A stretch of DNA of 64,000 bases from Homoserinibacter sp. YIM 151385. Lineage in GTDB: Bacteria; Actinomycetota; Actinomycetes; Actinomycetales; Microbacteriaceae. The stretch spans positions 1,550,001 through 1,614,000 of the forward strand of contig NZ_CP115175.1 in the NCBI RefSeq assembly GCF_027912415.1, read 5' to 3'. The notes under the pieces were generated by a model. That model ran no database searches. It was given only the letters and a program-made list of their open reading frames with translations, and was not told the origin of the DNA. Each line of letters opens with the position of its first letter. The stretch's first letter is position 1. A program made the position numbers and the translations under genes. Shown piece by piece: positions 17,160-24,958 of the stretch.

Positions 17160-17993
17160 ATGGCGACGACGCAGCAGAACCCCCTCGACGACCGTGCGGC
17201 GGATCCGTTCGAGATCGCGGCCCTCGCGGCCTCCCGGCTCCGCGAGCTGAGCGGCATCGAGACGCACGACGTGGCCCTCACGCTCGGCAGCGGCTGGGCG
17301 AAAGCCGCCGACCTCCTCGGCGAGACCGTCGCTGACATCCCCGCGACCGAGATCCCCGGCTTCAGCGCCCCCGCGGTCGTCGGGCACGTCGGCTCGCTCC
17401 GCAGCATCCGCCTCGCCGACGGCCGCCACGCGCTCGTCATCGGCGCGCGAACCCACTTCTACGAGGACCACGGCGTGCGCCGCGTCGTCCACTCGGTGCG
17501 CACCGCCGCCGCCGCGGGCGCCGAGATCATGGTCCTCACCAACGGCGCCGGCGGGATCAAGGACCACTGGACCCCCGGCACCCCCGTGCTCATCAGCGAC
17601 CACCTCAACCTCACGGCCGCCTCCCCGCTCGAGGGCGCCACCTTCATCGACCTCACCGACCTCTACTCGGCCCGGCTCCGCGAGCTCGCCCGCGGCGTCA
17701 GCGCCGAGCTCGACGAGGGCGTCTACGTGCAGTTCCGCGGACCCCACTACGAGACGCCCGCCGAGGTGCAGATGGCGAAGGCCATGGGCGGCCACATCGT
17801 CGGGATGTCGACCGCGCTCGAGGCGATCGCCGCCCGCCAGGCCGGCATGGAGGTCCTCGGCTTCTCGCTCATCACCAACCTCGCGGCCGGGATCTCGCCC
17901 GAGCCGCTCAGCCACCAGGAGGTGCTGCAGGCGGGCAAGGACGCCGAACCCGTCATCAGCGACCTCCTCGCGCGCGTCGTGGCGGCCCTGTGA
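17160..17993 (+). CDS. punA: Purine-nucleoside phosphorylase (trimeric class)
   Basis: Phosphorolysis of purine (deoxy)nucleosides to base plus (deoxy)ribose-1-phosphate. The 277 residues carry the phosphate-binding GSGW (residues 41-44), ARTHFYED, LTNGAGGI and MSTALEAIAARQ expected of the trimeric PNP/MTAP family. TAGGCT (17148-17153) lies exactly 6 nt before ATG 17160, a clear leaderless start. The next gene overlaps by 4 bp, coupling it to a phosphosugar mutase that could use its ribose-1-phosphate product. Confidence 0.94.
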   Translation: MATTQQNPLDDRAADPFEIAALAASRLRELSGIETHDVALTLGSGWAKAADLLGETVADIPATEIPGFSAPAVVGHVGSLRSIRLADGRHALVIGARTHFYEDHGVRRVVHSVRTAAAAGAEIMVLTNGAGGIKDHWTPGTPVLISDHLNLTAASPLEGATFIDLTDLYSARLRELARGVSAELDEGVYVQFRGPHYETPAEVQMAKAMGGHIVGMSTALEAIAARQAGMEVLGFSLITNLAAGISPEPLSHQEVLQAGKDAEPVISDLLARVVAAL

Positions 17994-19669
17994 GCGGCAC
18001 CGCGGACACCGCCCGCAGCTGGCTGGCGCAGGACCCCGACCCCGAGACCCGTGCCGAGCTCGAGCAGCTCCTCGCCGGGGCGGACCGGGGGGATGCGGAG
18101 GCGGCCGCGGCACTCGAGGCCCGCTTCGCCGAGCGCCTCGCCTTCGGCACCGCCGGCCTCCGCGGGGAGCTCGGCGCCGGCCCCACCCGCATGAACCGGG
18201 TGCTCGTCACCCAGGCCGCCGGCGGCCTCGCCGCCCACCTCCTCGAGCGGGCCGAGCAGGGCACGAGCCCCAGCATCGTCATCGGCTGGGACGGTCGCCG
18301 CAACTCCGACGTCTTCGCACACGACACCGCCCGGATCATGGCCGGCGCCGGCATCCGCGCCATCCTCCTCCCCCGCCTCCTCCCCACCCCCGTGCTCGCC
18401 TACGCCGTCCGCGCCCTCGACGCGAGCGCCGGCGTCATGGTCACCGCCAGCCACAACCCGCCGCGCGACAACGGCTACAAGGTGTACCTCGGCGGCCTCG
18501 ACCACGGCTCCCAGATCGTCCCGCCCGTCGACGGCGAGATCGCGGCGCACATCGCCGCCGTCGCCGCCGGCGACATCCGCGAGCTGCCGCGCTCCGACGA
18601 CATCGAGACCGCGCCCGAGGCCGTCGTCGAGGGCTACATCCGCGAGACCGCCGCGCTCGCGACGCACACCGCCCCGCTGACCGTCGCCTACACGGCCATG
18701 CACGGCGTCGGATGGGAGACCGCGAGCGCCGCCTTCCGCGCCGCCGGCTTCGAGCACGTCACCCCGGTGGCGTCGCAGCGCGACCCCGACGGCGCCTTCC
18801 CCACCGTCGACTTCCCCAACCCCGAGGAGCCCGGCGCGATGGACCGGGTCTTCGCGCTCGCCCGCGAGCTCGGCGCCGACCTGGCGCTCGCCAACGACCC
18901 CGACGCCGACCGCCTCGCCGTCGGCATCCCCACGGATGCGGCGGACGCGGAGGACGGCTGGCAGCGGCTCAGCGGCAACCAGCTCGGCTGGCTCCTCGGC
19001 TGGCGCGCCGCCCGCGCCGCCGACGCCGCCGGCATCGACGGCACCCTCGCCTGCTCGCTCGTCTCCTCCCCCGCCCTCGAGAGCGTCGCCCGGGCGCACG
19101 GCCTCGACTACGTGGAGACCCTCACCGGCTTCAAGTGGATCTCCCGCGCCGGCGGCCTCCGCTACGGCTACGAAGAGGCGCTGGGATACCTCGTCGACCC
19201 CGAGAAGGTGCGCGACAAGGACGGGATCTCGGCCGCCGTCGCCGTCCTCGACCTCGCCGCCGAGCTCCACGCCGACGGCCGCACCATCGCGGATGCGCTC
19301 CTGGAGTTCGCCGAGCGCTTCGGCGGCTACGCCTCCGGCCAGGTGTCGGTGCGGGTCACCGACCTCGAGGAGATCCCGCGCACCATGGCGCGGATCCGCC
19401 AGGCGCCGCCCGCCGAGGTCGGCGGCGTCCGCGTCGAGGCGATCGAGGACTTCCGGGACGGGTTCCAGCAGTTCCCGCCGAGCGACCTCCTCCGGTTCCG
19501 ACTCGAGGGCGGCTCGCGCATCATCGTGCGCCCGAGCGGGACGGAGCCGAAGGTGAAGGTCTACCTCGACGCCATGGCCTCGGAGGGCACGGGCGCGGAG
19601 CGCCTCGCCGCCGCCCAGTCGACGGTCGCCGCCCTCGAGACGGGGGTCCGCGCGCTCCTCGCGGGCTGA
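17990..19669 (+). CDS. Phosphopentomutase/phosphoglucomutase-type alpha-D-phosphohexomutase
   Basis: A 559-residue phosphosugar mutase. Catalytic phosphoserine lies in VMVTASHNPPRDNGYKVY, the metal loop is NDPDADRLAV, the sugar-binding loop follows in GYEEALGYLV, and the phosphate-binding loop is RPSGTEPKVK. Length and the PRDNGYKVY form are of the PGM2/PmmB subgroup, which includes phosphopentomutases. The 4-bp overlap with punA suggests conversion of ribose-1-phosphate to ribose-5-phosphate, though phosphomannomutase is an alternative. GTG 17990 is set by the overlap. Repeat copy B begins 24 nt after the stop. Confidence 0.88.
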   Translation: MSGTADTARSWLAQDPDPETRAELEQLLAGADRGDAEAAAALEARFAERLAFGTAGLRGELGAGPTRMNRVLVTQAAGGLAAHLLERAEQGTSPSIVIGWDGRRNSDVFAHDTARIMAGAGIRAILLPRLLPTPVLAYAVRALDASAGVMVTASHNPPRDNGYKVYLGGLDHGSQIVPPVDGEIAAHIAAVAAGDIRELPRSDDIETAPEAVVEGYIRETAALATHTAPLTVAYTAMHGVGWETASAAFRAAGFEHVTPVASQRDPDGAFPTVDFPNPEEPGAMDRVFALARELGADLALANDPDADRLAVGIPTDAADAEDGWQRLSGNQLGWLLGWRAARAADAAGIDGTLACSLVSSPALESVARAHGLDYVETLTGFKWISRAGGLRYGYEEALGYLVDPEKVRDKDGISAAVAVLDLAAELHADGRTIADALLEFAERFGGYASGQVSVRVTDLEEIPRTMARIRQAPPAEVGGVRVEAIEDFRDGFQQFPPSDLLRFRLEGGSRIIVRPSGTEPKVKVYLDAMASEGTGAERLAAAQSTVAALETGVRALLAG

Positions 19670-19693
19670 GCGCTCGCGTCCGTCTGCGGGGGC

Positions 19694-19799
19694 GCGCGGT
19701 GGCGGCGGGGTCTCCCCGGTCCGCATCCCGCGCTGCTCCTCCGTCGCGGCGCCCGCCAGGCCCGGCCAGCGGCCCGGGGAGACCCCGCCGCCGCCGCGC
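19694..19799 (+). repeat. Structured 3' repeat element, copy B
   Basis: A 26-bp stem with one mismatch (19694-19719 with 19774-19799) encloses 54 nt. Read on the + strand, 19722-19769 matches the core of copies A and C with about five differing positions. A TCTGCGGGGG box (19683-19692) precedes the stem. It lies 24 nt after the mutase stop (19669), in the sense of that gene. The stem sequence is unrelated to A and C, yet its complementarity is kept. Confidence 0.75.
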
Positions 19800-19868
19800 T
19801 CACGTCATCCCGTGTCGCGAGCGCTCAGCCCGCATGCCGCACGCGCACACCCCGCACGCCCCCGGCTC

Positions 19869-19952
19869 GGGATACCCAGGGCACTCCGCGGTGCGCGCAC
19901 GGCGGAGTGATCCCCCGAGCACCCCGCACCCGCGAGCAACCCTGGGCATCCC
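19869..19952. repeat. Nested inverted repeats between copies B and C
   Basis: GGGATACCCAGGG (19869-19881) pairs with 19940-19952 (12 of 13), and immediately inside it CACTCCGC (19882-19889) pairs with 19902-19909. The spacer 19801-19987 has no plausible gene; it separates converging transcripts from the mutase and the PTS genes. Confidence 0.5.
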
Positions 19953-19987
19953 CTTTCCTCGGGAGGCCGGAGGGGATCCCGAGCGCA

Positions 19988-20085
19988 GCGACGGGCACCC
20001 TCGCTCGGCGACGCTGGCCGGGCCTGGCGGGCGACGCGACGAAGGAGCGCCGCGGGATGCGTCGCCGAGCGAGGGTGCCCGTCGC
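19988..20085 (-). repeat. Structured 3' repeat element, copy C
   Basis: A perfect 26-bp inverted repeat (19988-20013 with 20060-20085) encloses 46 nt. Read on the minus strand, the core is nearly identical to copies A and B. The TCTGCCGGGG box is at 20103-20112 (minus). The stem edge is 28 nt past the stop of the EIIB gene (20114) and the element reads in that gene's sense. There is no T-tract after the stem. Confidence 0.75.
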
Positions 20086-20113
20086 GAAGCGGTGCCGGGA
20101 TACCCCGGCAGAC

Positions 20114-20386
20114 CTAGCCGAGCGCCGCGTCGAGCTTGCGGCTGAGCTCGTCGGTGTCGAAGAAGTTCTCGACCACGATGACGTCCGCGTAGGTCGTCCC
20201 GATCGCCTCGACGAACTCGGGGCTCGTCAGGATCACCTGCGCGTCGTCCGCCTCCGCGTGGAGGGAGTCGAGGTCGGTGGCGACGACGGTCGCCTCGATC
20301 CCCAGCCGGCCGAGCACCCGCTCGGCGTTGACCTTGAGGATCCCGCTGGTGCCGATGCCGGCCCCGCAGATGGCGACGATCTTCAT
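20114..20386 (-). CDS. PTS EIIB component (ascorbate/galactitol type)
   Basis: A 90-residue cytoplasmic EIIB. The N-terminus MKIVAICGAGIGTSGILK has the phospho-acceptor Cys7 in the CGxGxGTS loop of SgaB/GatB-type proteins. It receives phosphate from EIIA and would pass it to a sugar on EIIC. It overlaps the EIIA gene by 4 bp. No EIIC membrane component is encoded anywhere in this window, so the substrate is unknown and the pair may work with an unlinked EIIC or be regulatory. Repeat copy C follows the stop. Confidence 0.85.
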   Translation of the reverse strand: MKIVAICGAGIGTSGILKVNAERVLGRLGIEATVVATDLDSLHAEADDAQVILTSPEFVEAIGTTYADVIVVENFFDTDELSRKLDAALG

Positions 20387-20832
20387 GCGGCGGGCGCCCC
20401 CAGGATGGCGCGCACCGCATCCGCGTCGGCCGCCTCGGCGAGGTGCTGGGTGGCGGTGCTGTCGTTGAAGACGTTGGCGATGTCGGCGACGAGCTGCAGG
20501 TGCCGTTCGGGGGTGGCGACGGCGAGGCCGAGGACGACCCGCACCGGGTCGTTGTAGGGGTGGCCGAAGGCGACGGGCTCGTCGAGGACGACGACGGAGA
20601 GGCCGTCGCCGAGGACGCTGGGGCCGGGTCGGGCGTGCGCGAGGGCGAGGCCGGGCGAGATGACGACGTAGGGGCCGTGCTCCTCGATCATGCGGACCAT
20701 CTCGTCGGCGTACTGGCGCCGGGCGAGGCCGCTGCGCTCGAGGCCGGCGCCGGCGAGGCGGACGGCCTCCCGCCAGTCGCGGGCGCGCGCGCCGAGGAGG
20801 ATGCCGTCGTCGGCGAGGCCGGGCAGCGTCAT
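20383..20832 (-). CDS. PTS EIIA component (mannitol/fructose/ascorbate class)
   Basis: A 149-residue EIIA of the fructose-mannitol superfamily (SgaA/UlaC type). The phospho-acceptor His66 is in LALAHARPGPSV, preceded by MIEEHGPYVVISPG and followed by VRVVLGLAVATPERHLQLVADIA, all family hallmarks. It overlaps adenosine deaminase upstream and EIIB downstream by 4 bp each, so the three are one translationally coupled unit. Phosphate would come from EI (44210-45853) through an HPr not present here. Confidence 0.88.
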   Translation of the reverse strand: MTLPGLADDGILLGARARDWREAVRLAGAGLERSGLARRQYADEMVRMIEEHGPYVVISPGLALAHARPGPSVLGDGLSVVVLDEPVAFGHPYNDPVRVVLGLAVATPERHLQLVADIANVFNDSTATQHLAEAADADAVRAILGAPAA

Positions 20833-21956
20833 CGGGCGACCCCCCAGCCGTCGTCGAGACGGGCGATGAGCTCCTCGCGGTCTTCAAGGGGGAGGAAGGC
20901 GCCGATGGCGGCGTTCACCTGGAGGGCGTGGAGGTCGTCGAGCCCGTAGCCGAAGGCGTCGGCGAGGAGGCCGAGCTCGCGGGTGAGGGTGGTGCGGCTC
21001 ATGAGGCGGTTGTCGGTGTTGACGGTGACGCGGTAGCCGAGCTGGTGGAGGAGGTCGACGGGGTGCTGCCGGATGTCGTCGCCCCACTGGGCGAAGGCGC
21101 CGGTCTGGAGGTTCGAGGTGGGGCTGGTCTCGAGGACGATCTCGCGGTCCTTGACCCACTGGGCGATCTCGCCGAGCTCGACGGTGGTGGTCCGCTCGTC
21201 GGCGTCGACGATGCGGATGTCCTCGGCGAGGCGGACGCCGTGGCCGAGCCGGTTGGCGCGGCCGTCGAGGAGGGCGCCGCGGATGCTCTCGATGCCGTCG
21301 GCCTCCCCCGCGTGCACCGTGCGCGGCAGGAAGGCGCGGTCGAGGGCGGCGAAGGCGTCGGCGAGGCGGCCGGCGGGGTAGCCGGCCTCGGGGCCGGCGA
21401 TGTCGTAGCCGACGACGCCGTCGTGGCGGTGGCGGATGGCGAGCTCGGCGATCTCGAGCCCGCGGTCGGCCTGGCGCATGGCGATGAGGAGCTGGCCGGT
21501 GCGGAGGTCGTGCCCGGCAGCGCGGGCGGCCGCGGCTCCCGCGTCGAGCCCTTCCTGCACGGCCTCGACGGCCTCGTCGAGGCTGAGGCCGCCCTGCTGG
21601 TGCTGTTCGGGCGCCCAGCGCACCTCGCCGTAGATGATGCCGTCGGCGGCGAGGTCCAGGGCGAAATCGTGTGCGGTGCGGACGAGGCCGTCGCGGGTCT
21701 GCATGACGCTGAGGGTGACGCGGAAGGTCTCGAGGTACTCGACGAGCGACTTCCCGGCGGCGGTCTGCTGGGCGAACCACTCGGTGAGCGCGGCGGGGTC
21801 GGCGGCGGGGAGCTCGACGCCCTGCCGTTCGGCCAGCTCGACGATGGTCGAGGGCCGGAGTCCGCCGTCGAGGTGGTCGTGGAGCGAGATCTTCGGCAGC
21901 CCGGCGAGCGGGATGCCGTCGACGACCGTCGCGACGTCATCGGCGGGGGTCGTCAT
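20829..21956 (-). CDS. add: Adenosine deaminase
   Basis: Converts (deoxy)adenosine to (deoxy)inosine with zinc. The 375 residues contain metal ligands in SLHDHLDGG (H26, H28), the catalytic HAGEADGIESI, the ETSPTSNLQTGAF segment and VTVNTDNRLMS. TAGATT (21964-21969) lies 7 nt before ATG 21956, so the operon add-EIIA-EIIB is probably leaderless. The inosine product could be used by the purine nucleoside phosphorylase at 17160-17993. Pairing an adenosine deaminase with PTS genes is unusual. Confidence 0.94.
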   Translation of the reverse strand: MTTPADDVATVVDGIPLAGLPKISLHDHLDGGLRPSTIVELAERQGVELPAADPAALTEWFAQQTAAGKSLVEYLETFRVTLSVMQTRDGLVRTAHDFALDLAADGIIYGEVRWAPEQHQQGGLSLDEAVEAVQEGLDAGAAAARAAGHDLRTGQLLIAMRQADRGLEIAELAIRHRHDGVVGYDIAGPEAGYPAGRLADAFAALDRAFLPRTVHAGEADGIESIRGALLDGRANRLGHGVRLAEDIRIVDADERTTTVELGEIAQWVKDREIVLETSPTSNLQTGAFAQWGDDIRQHPVDLLHQLGYRVTVNTDNRLMSRTTLTRELGLLADAFGYGLDDLHALQVNAAIGAFLPLEDREELIARLDDGWGVAR

Positions 21957-22052
21957 GGAATCGAATCTACTGCGTGCGGTCTGGGCGCGCGGTGAGATGT
22001 CGCGGGATGCGCGGAGGGCGAACAGGTGCGCGGCGCCCGCTCGAGCCCCCGG

Positions 22053-22436
22053 TCACGCGGCGGTGCCCGGTGCCGCCGCGGCCGCGCCGACGGCGGGCCC
22101 GACGTGGGCGACCTCGACGAGGTGCTCGAGCCGGGTCTCGACCTCGCGGAGCTCGGCGATCTGCGCGCGGATCCGGCCGAGCTCGCGGACGAGCATGCTG
22201 CGCTGCTCGTCGTCGGTGCCGCCGGTGTCGAAGCAGGGCATGAGGGCGTGGGCGCCGCGGCTGGTGAGGCCGGCCGCGTAGAGGAGCTGCACGAAGCGCA
22301 CCCGCTCGATGTCGCCCTCGACGTAGCGGCGCTGGCCGGCGGGGGTGCGCTCGGGGGCGAGGAGGCCCTGCTCCTCGTAGTAGCGGAGGGCGCGGACGCT
22401 GACGCCCGCCCGCTCCGCGAGCTCGCCGATCCGCAT
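22053..22436 (-). CDS. MerR-family transcriptional regulator
   Basis: A 127-residue regulator: N-terminal winged helix MRIGELAERAGVSVRALRYYEEQGLL, a second basic segment GQRRYVEGDIERVRFVQLLYAAG, then a coiled-coil dimerisation helix (about residues 75-110) and an Ala-rich tail. One Cys (in MPCFDTGG) is the only obvious thiol, so metal sensing is unlikely. It is divergent from the SDR gene at 22526; the shared spacer has a MerR-style promoter with a TGACGTCA dyad. GGAGGAG precedes ATG 22436. Confidence 0.9.
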   Translation of the reverse strand: MRIGELAERAGVSVRALRYYEEQGLLAPERTPAGQRRYVEGDIERVRFVQLLYAAGLTSRGAHALMPCFDTGGTDDEQRSMLVRELGRIRAQIAELREVETRLEHLVEVAHVGPAVGAAAAAPGTAA

Positions 22437-22461
22437 CCCGTCGTCTCCTCCCGCGCAGGAC

Positions 22462-22493
22462 TTGCACCTGACGTCAGTGTGAGGTCCTAGCGT
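22462..22493 (+). promoter_or_regulatory. MerR-type promoter/operator of the SDR gene
   Basis: TTGCAC (22462-22467) and TAGCGT (22488-22493) are separated by 20 bp, the over-long spacer that MerR regulators realign. The spacer holds the palindrome TGACGTCA (22469-22476) within the looser dyad ACCTGACGTC...GTGAGGT. The divergent merR probably controls this site. Confidence 0.65.
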
Positions 22494-22525
22494 AGCCGGA
22501 GTCCACCCGAAGACAGGAGAACCTC

Positions 22526-23326
22526 ATGCAGATCACCGGATCCGTCGCGCTCGTCACCGGCGCCAACCGCGGCATCGGCCGCGCCATCGCCGAGCAGCTG
22601 CTCGAGCGCGGCGCCGCGAAGGTCTACGCGGCCGCGCGCCGCCCCGAGTCCGTCGACCTCCCCGGCGTCGAGCCGCTGCGGCTCGACATCACCGACCCCG
22701 AGCAGGTCGCGGCCGCGGCCGCCGCCGCGCCCGACCTGACGCTGCTCGTCAACAACGCCGGCATCTCGCTGCCGACGAACCTCGTCTCGGGCGAGCTCGC
22801 CGACATCCGCCGCGAGGTCGACACCCATCTCTGGGGCACCCTGGCGATGGTCCGCGCGCTCGCCCCGGTGCTCGCCGCGAACGGCGGCGGCGCGATCGCG
22901 AACCTCGCCTCGGCGCTCAGCTGGTTCGCGGTGCCCGGCGCGACCGGCTATCACGTCGGGAAGGCCGCCCAGTGGGCGATGTCGAACGGCATCCGCCTCG
23001 AGCTCGCGGAGCAGGGCACGAGCGTCACCTCGGTGCACCTCGGCGCCGCCGACACCGACATGATGGCCGGCTACGAGGGGCCGCTCCTCGCCCCCGCCGA
23101 GGTCGCGACCGCCGTGCTCGACGGCGTCGAGGCCGGCGCGCCGGAGGTGCTCGTCGACGAGTGGTCGCGGCAGATCAAGGCCGCGCTCCCGGGGGATGCG
23201 ACGGCCTTCGCCATGGCGGCACTGGCGGGGCTGCGTGGCGAGGGCTCCGAGCCGGATCAGCCGATGCGACCGGCGATGAGCGGGCCGCCCGTCTCGACCG
23301 GCTCGCCCTCGTCGCCGATGCGGTAG
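22526..23326 (+). CDS. Short-chain dehydrogenase/reductase
   Basis: Classical NAD(P)-dependent SDR, 266 residues: cofactor motif TGANRGIGRAIA, NNAGIS, and catalytic Tyr-Lys in TGYHVGKAA with a preceding Ser in ASALSW. The substrate is unknown. Good Shine-Dalgarno AGGAGA before ATG 22526. The last ~24 codons (GSEPDQPMRPAM...) extend past normal SDR length and run 70 bp antisense into the 3' end of deoA, so the two convergent genes overlap. Regulation by the divergent MerR protein is likely. Confidence 0.9.
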   Translation: MQITGSVALVTGANRGIGRAIAEQLLERGAAKVYAAARRPESVDLPGVEPLRLDITDPEQVAAAAAAAPDLTLLVNNAGISLPTNLVSGELADIRREVDTHLWGTLAMVRALAPVLAANGGGAIANLASALSWFAVPGATGYHVGKAAQWAMSNGIRLELAEQGTSVTSVHLGAADTDMMAGYEGPLLAPAEVATAVLDGVEAGAPEVLVDEWSRQIKAALPGDATAFAMAALAGLRGEGSEPDQPMRPAMSGPPVSTGSPSSPMR

Positions 23327-24552
23327 GCGCCCTCGAGCGCCTCGAGCGCGCGGTCGAAGCGGGCGGCGTCCTCCGCGCCCAGGGTGAAGAGGGGCTCGCC
23401 GGCCCGCACCGCATCCCCGGGCTTCTTGTGGAGGTCGATGCCGGCCGAGTGCACGACCGGGTCCTCCTTGCGGGCGCGGCCGGCGCCGAGCCGCCAGGCG
23501 GCGATGCCGAAGGGCAGCGCCGCCTGCGCGACGAGGATGCCGTCCCGCTCCGCGAGCACGGCGTGCGTCTCGCGCGGCGTCGGCAGCGCCGCCTCGGGGT
23601 CGCCGCCCTGCGCGCGGATCATCGTGTTCCAGGCGTCCATGGCGCGGCCGTCGTCGAGCGCGCCCTCGACGTCCGCGTCCGCGACGCCGGCGAGCTCGAG
23701 CATCTCGCGCGCGAGCGCGACGGTCAGCTCGCGGACGTCGGCGGGGCCGCCGCCGGCGAGCACCTCGACCGACTCCCGGACCTCGTTCGCGTTGCCGATC
23801 GCGAGGCCGAGCGGCACGTTCATGTTCGTCAGCAGCGCGCGCGTCGCGACCCCGGCATCCCGGCCGAGCGCGACCATCGTCTCCGCGAGCTCGCGCGAGC
23901 GGGCCGGATCCTGCATGAAGGCGCCCGAGCCGAACTTCACGTCGAGCACGAGCGCGGCCGTGCCCTCCGCGATCTTCTTCGACATGATCGAGGAGGCGAT
24001 GAGCGGGATCGCCTCGACGGTGCCCGTGATGTCGCGCAGTGCGTAGAGCTTGCCGTCGGCGGGCGCGAGGCCGGAGCCCGCGGCGCAGATGACGGCGCCC
24101 GAGTCCTCGAGCTGCGCCATGAACTCCTCGTTCGAGAGCGTCGCGCGCCAGCCGGGGATCGACTCGAGCTTGTCGAGCGTGCCGCCCGTGTGCCCGAGCC
24201 CGCGACCCGAGAGCTGCGGCACGGCGACCCCGAAGGAGGCGACGAGCGGCGCGAGCGGGAGGGTGATCTTGTCGCCGACCCCGCCCGTCGAGTGCTTGTC
24301 GGTCGTGCGCTTCGAGAGGCCCGAGAAGTCGAGCCGCTCGCCTGAGGCGATCATCGCGAGGGTGAGGTCGCGGATCTCCCGGCGCTCCATCCCGTTGAGG
24401 AAGATCGCCATCGTCATGGCCGACATCTGCTCGTCGGCGACGTAGCCGCGCGTGTAGGCGTCCACGAGCCAGTCGATCTCGGGCGTCGCGAGGACCCCGC
24501 CGTCGCGCTTCGTGCGGATGAGATCGACGACGTCGAAGGCCTCGGGGCTCAT
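23257..24552 (-). CDS. deoA: Thymidine (pyrimidine-nucleoside) phosphorylase
   Basis: Phosphorolysis of thymidine, deoxyuridine or uridine to base and (deoxy)ribose-1-phosphate. The 431 residues carry the signature TTDKHSTGGVGDKITLPLAP and the phosphate site SGRGLGHTGGTLDKLE. It overlaps cdd by 4 bp and is the last gene of the transporter-cdd-deoA operon: nucleosides are imported, cytidine is deaminated and the product cleaved. The 3' end overlaps the convergent SDR gene. Confidence 0.95.
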   Translation of the reverse strand: MSPEAFDVVDLIRTKRDGGVLATPEIDWLVDAYTRGYVADEQMSAMTMAIFLNGMERREIRDLTLAMIASGERLDFSGLSKRTTDKHSTGGVGDKITLPLAPLVASFGVAVPQLSGRGLGHTGGTLDKLESIPGWRATLSNEEFMAQLEDSGAVICAAGSGLAPADGKLYALRDITGTVEAIPLIASSIMSKKIAEGTAALVLDVKFGSGAFMQDPARSRELAETMVALGRDAGVATRALLTNMNVPLGLAIGNANEVRESVEVLAGGGPADVRELTVALAREMLELAGVADADVEGALDDGRAMDAWNTMIRAQGGDPEAALPTPRETHAVLAERDGILVAQAALPFGIAAWRLGAGRARKEDPVVHSAGIDLHKKPGDAVRAGEPLFTLGAEDAARFDRALEALEGAYRIGDEGEPVETGGPLIAGRIG

Positions 24553-24956
24553 GCTCGGAACTCCTCCAGGGTGCGCGGGCCGAACGCGTCGGGCAGCACC
24601 TCGTCGATGGTGCGGATGCCGCTCACGGTGTCGAGCAGCATCCCGGGCGCCGAGTGCTCGAAGAGCAGCTGGCGGCAGCGGCCGCAGGGCATGAGCGTCT
24701 GGCCCTTCCCGTCGACGCAGCTGAAGGCGACGAGCTTCCCGCCGCCCGACATCTGCAGCGCCGAGACGAGCGAGCACTCGGCGCAGAGGCCGACGCCGTA
24801 GCTCGCGTTCTCGACGTTGCAGCCCGAGACGACGCGCCCGTCGTCGACGACCGCGGCCGCCCCCACCGGGTACTGCGAGTAGGGGGCGTAGGCGAGACGC
24901 ATCGCCTCGGTCGCCGCGGCCTTGAGCGCGGCCCAGTCGATCTCCGCGTGTGCCAC
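24549..24956 (-). CDS. cdd: Cytidine deaminase
   Basis: Zinc enzyme deaminating (deoxy)cytidine to (deoxy)uridine. The 135 residues include YAPYSQYPVGAAAV, substrate site NVENASYG, zinc ligand Cys in GLCAECS (with proton-shuttle Glu) and MPCGRCRQLL with two more zinc cysteines: the homotetrameric class. GTG 24956 is chosen over GTG 24962 because AAGGAG sits 5 nt before it. It starts 2 nt after the permease stop and is coupled to deoA. Confidence 0.94.
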   Translation of the reverse strand: MAHAEIDWAALKAAATEAMRLAYAPYSQYPVGAAAVVDDGRVVSGCNVENASYGVGLCAECSLVSALQMSGGGKLVAFSCVDGKGQTLMPCGRCRQLLFEHSAPGMLLDTVSGIRTIDEVLPDAFGPRTLEEFRA

Positions 24957-24958
24957 GC

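Larger units (their letters stand above)
19670..20113. other. 444-bp gene-free palindrome-rich intergenic region
   Basis: The gap between the convergent mutase and EIIB genes holds repeat copies B and C, arranged tail to tail, with nested inverted repeats (19869-19952) between. I see no protein gene or promoter-like signal inside it. Confidence 0.6.
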
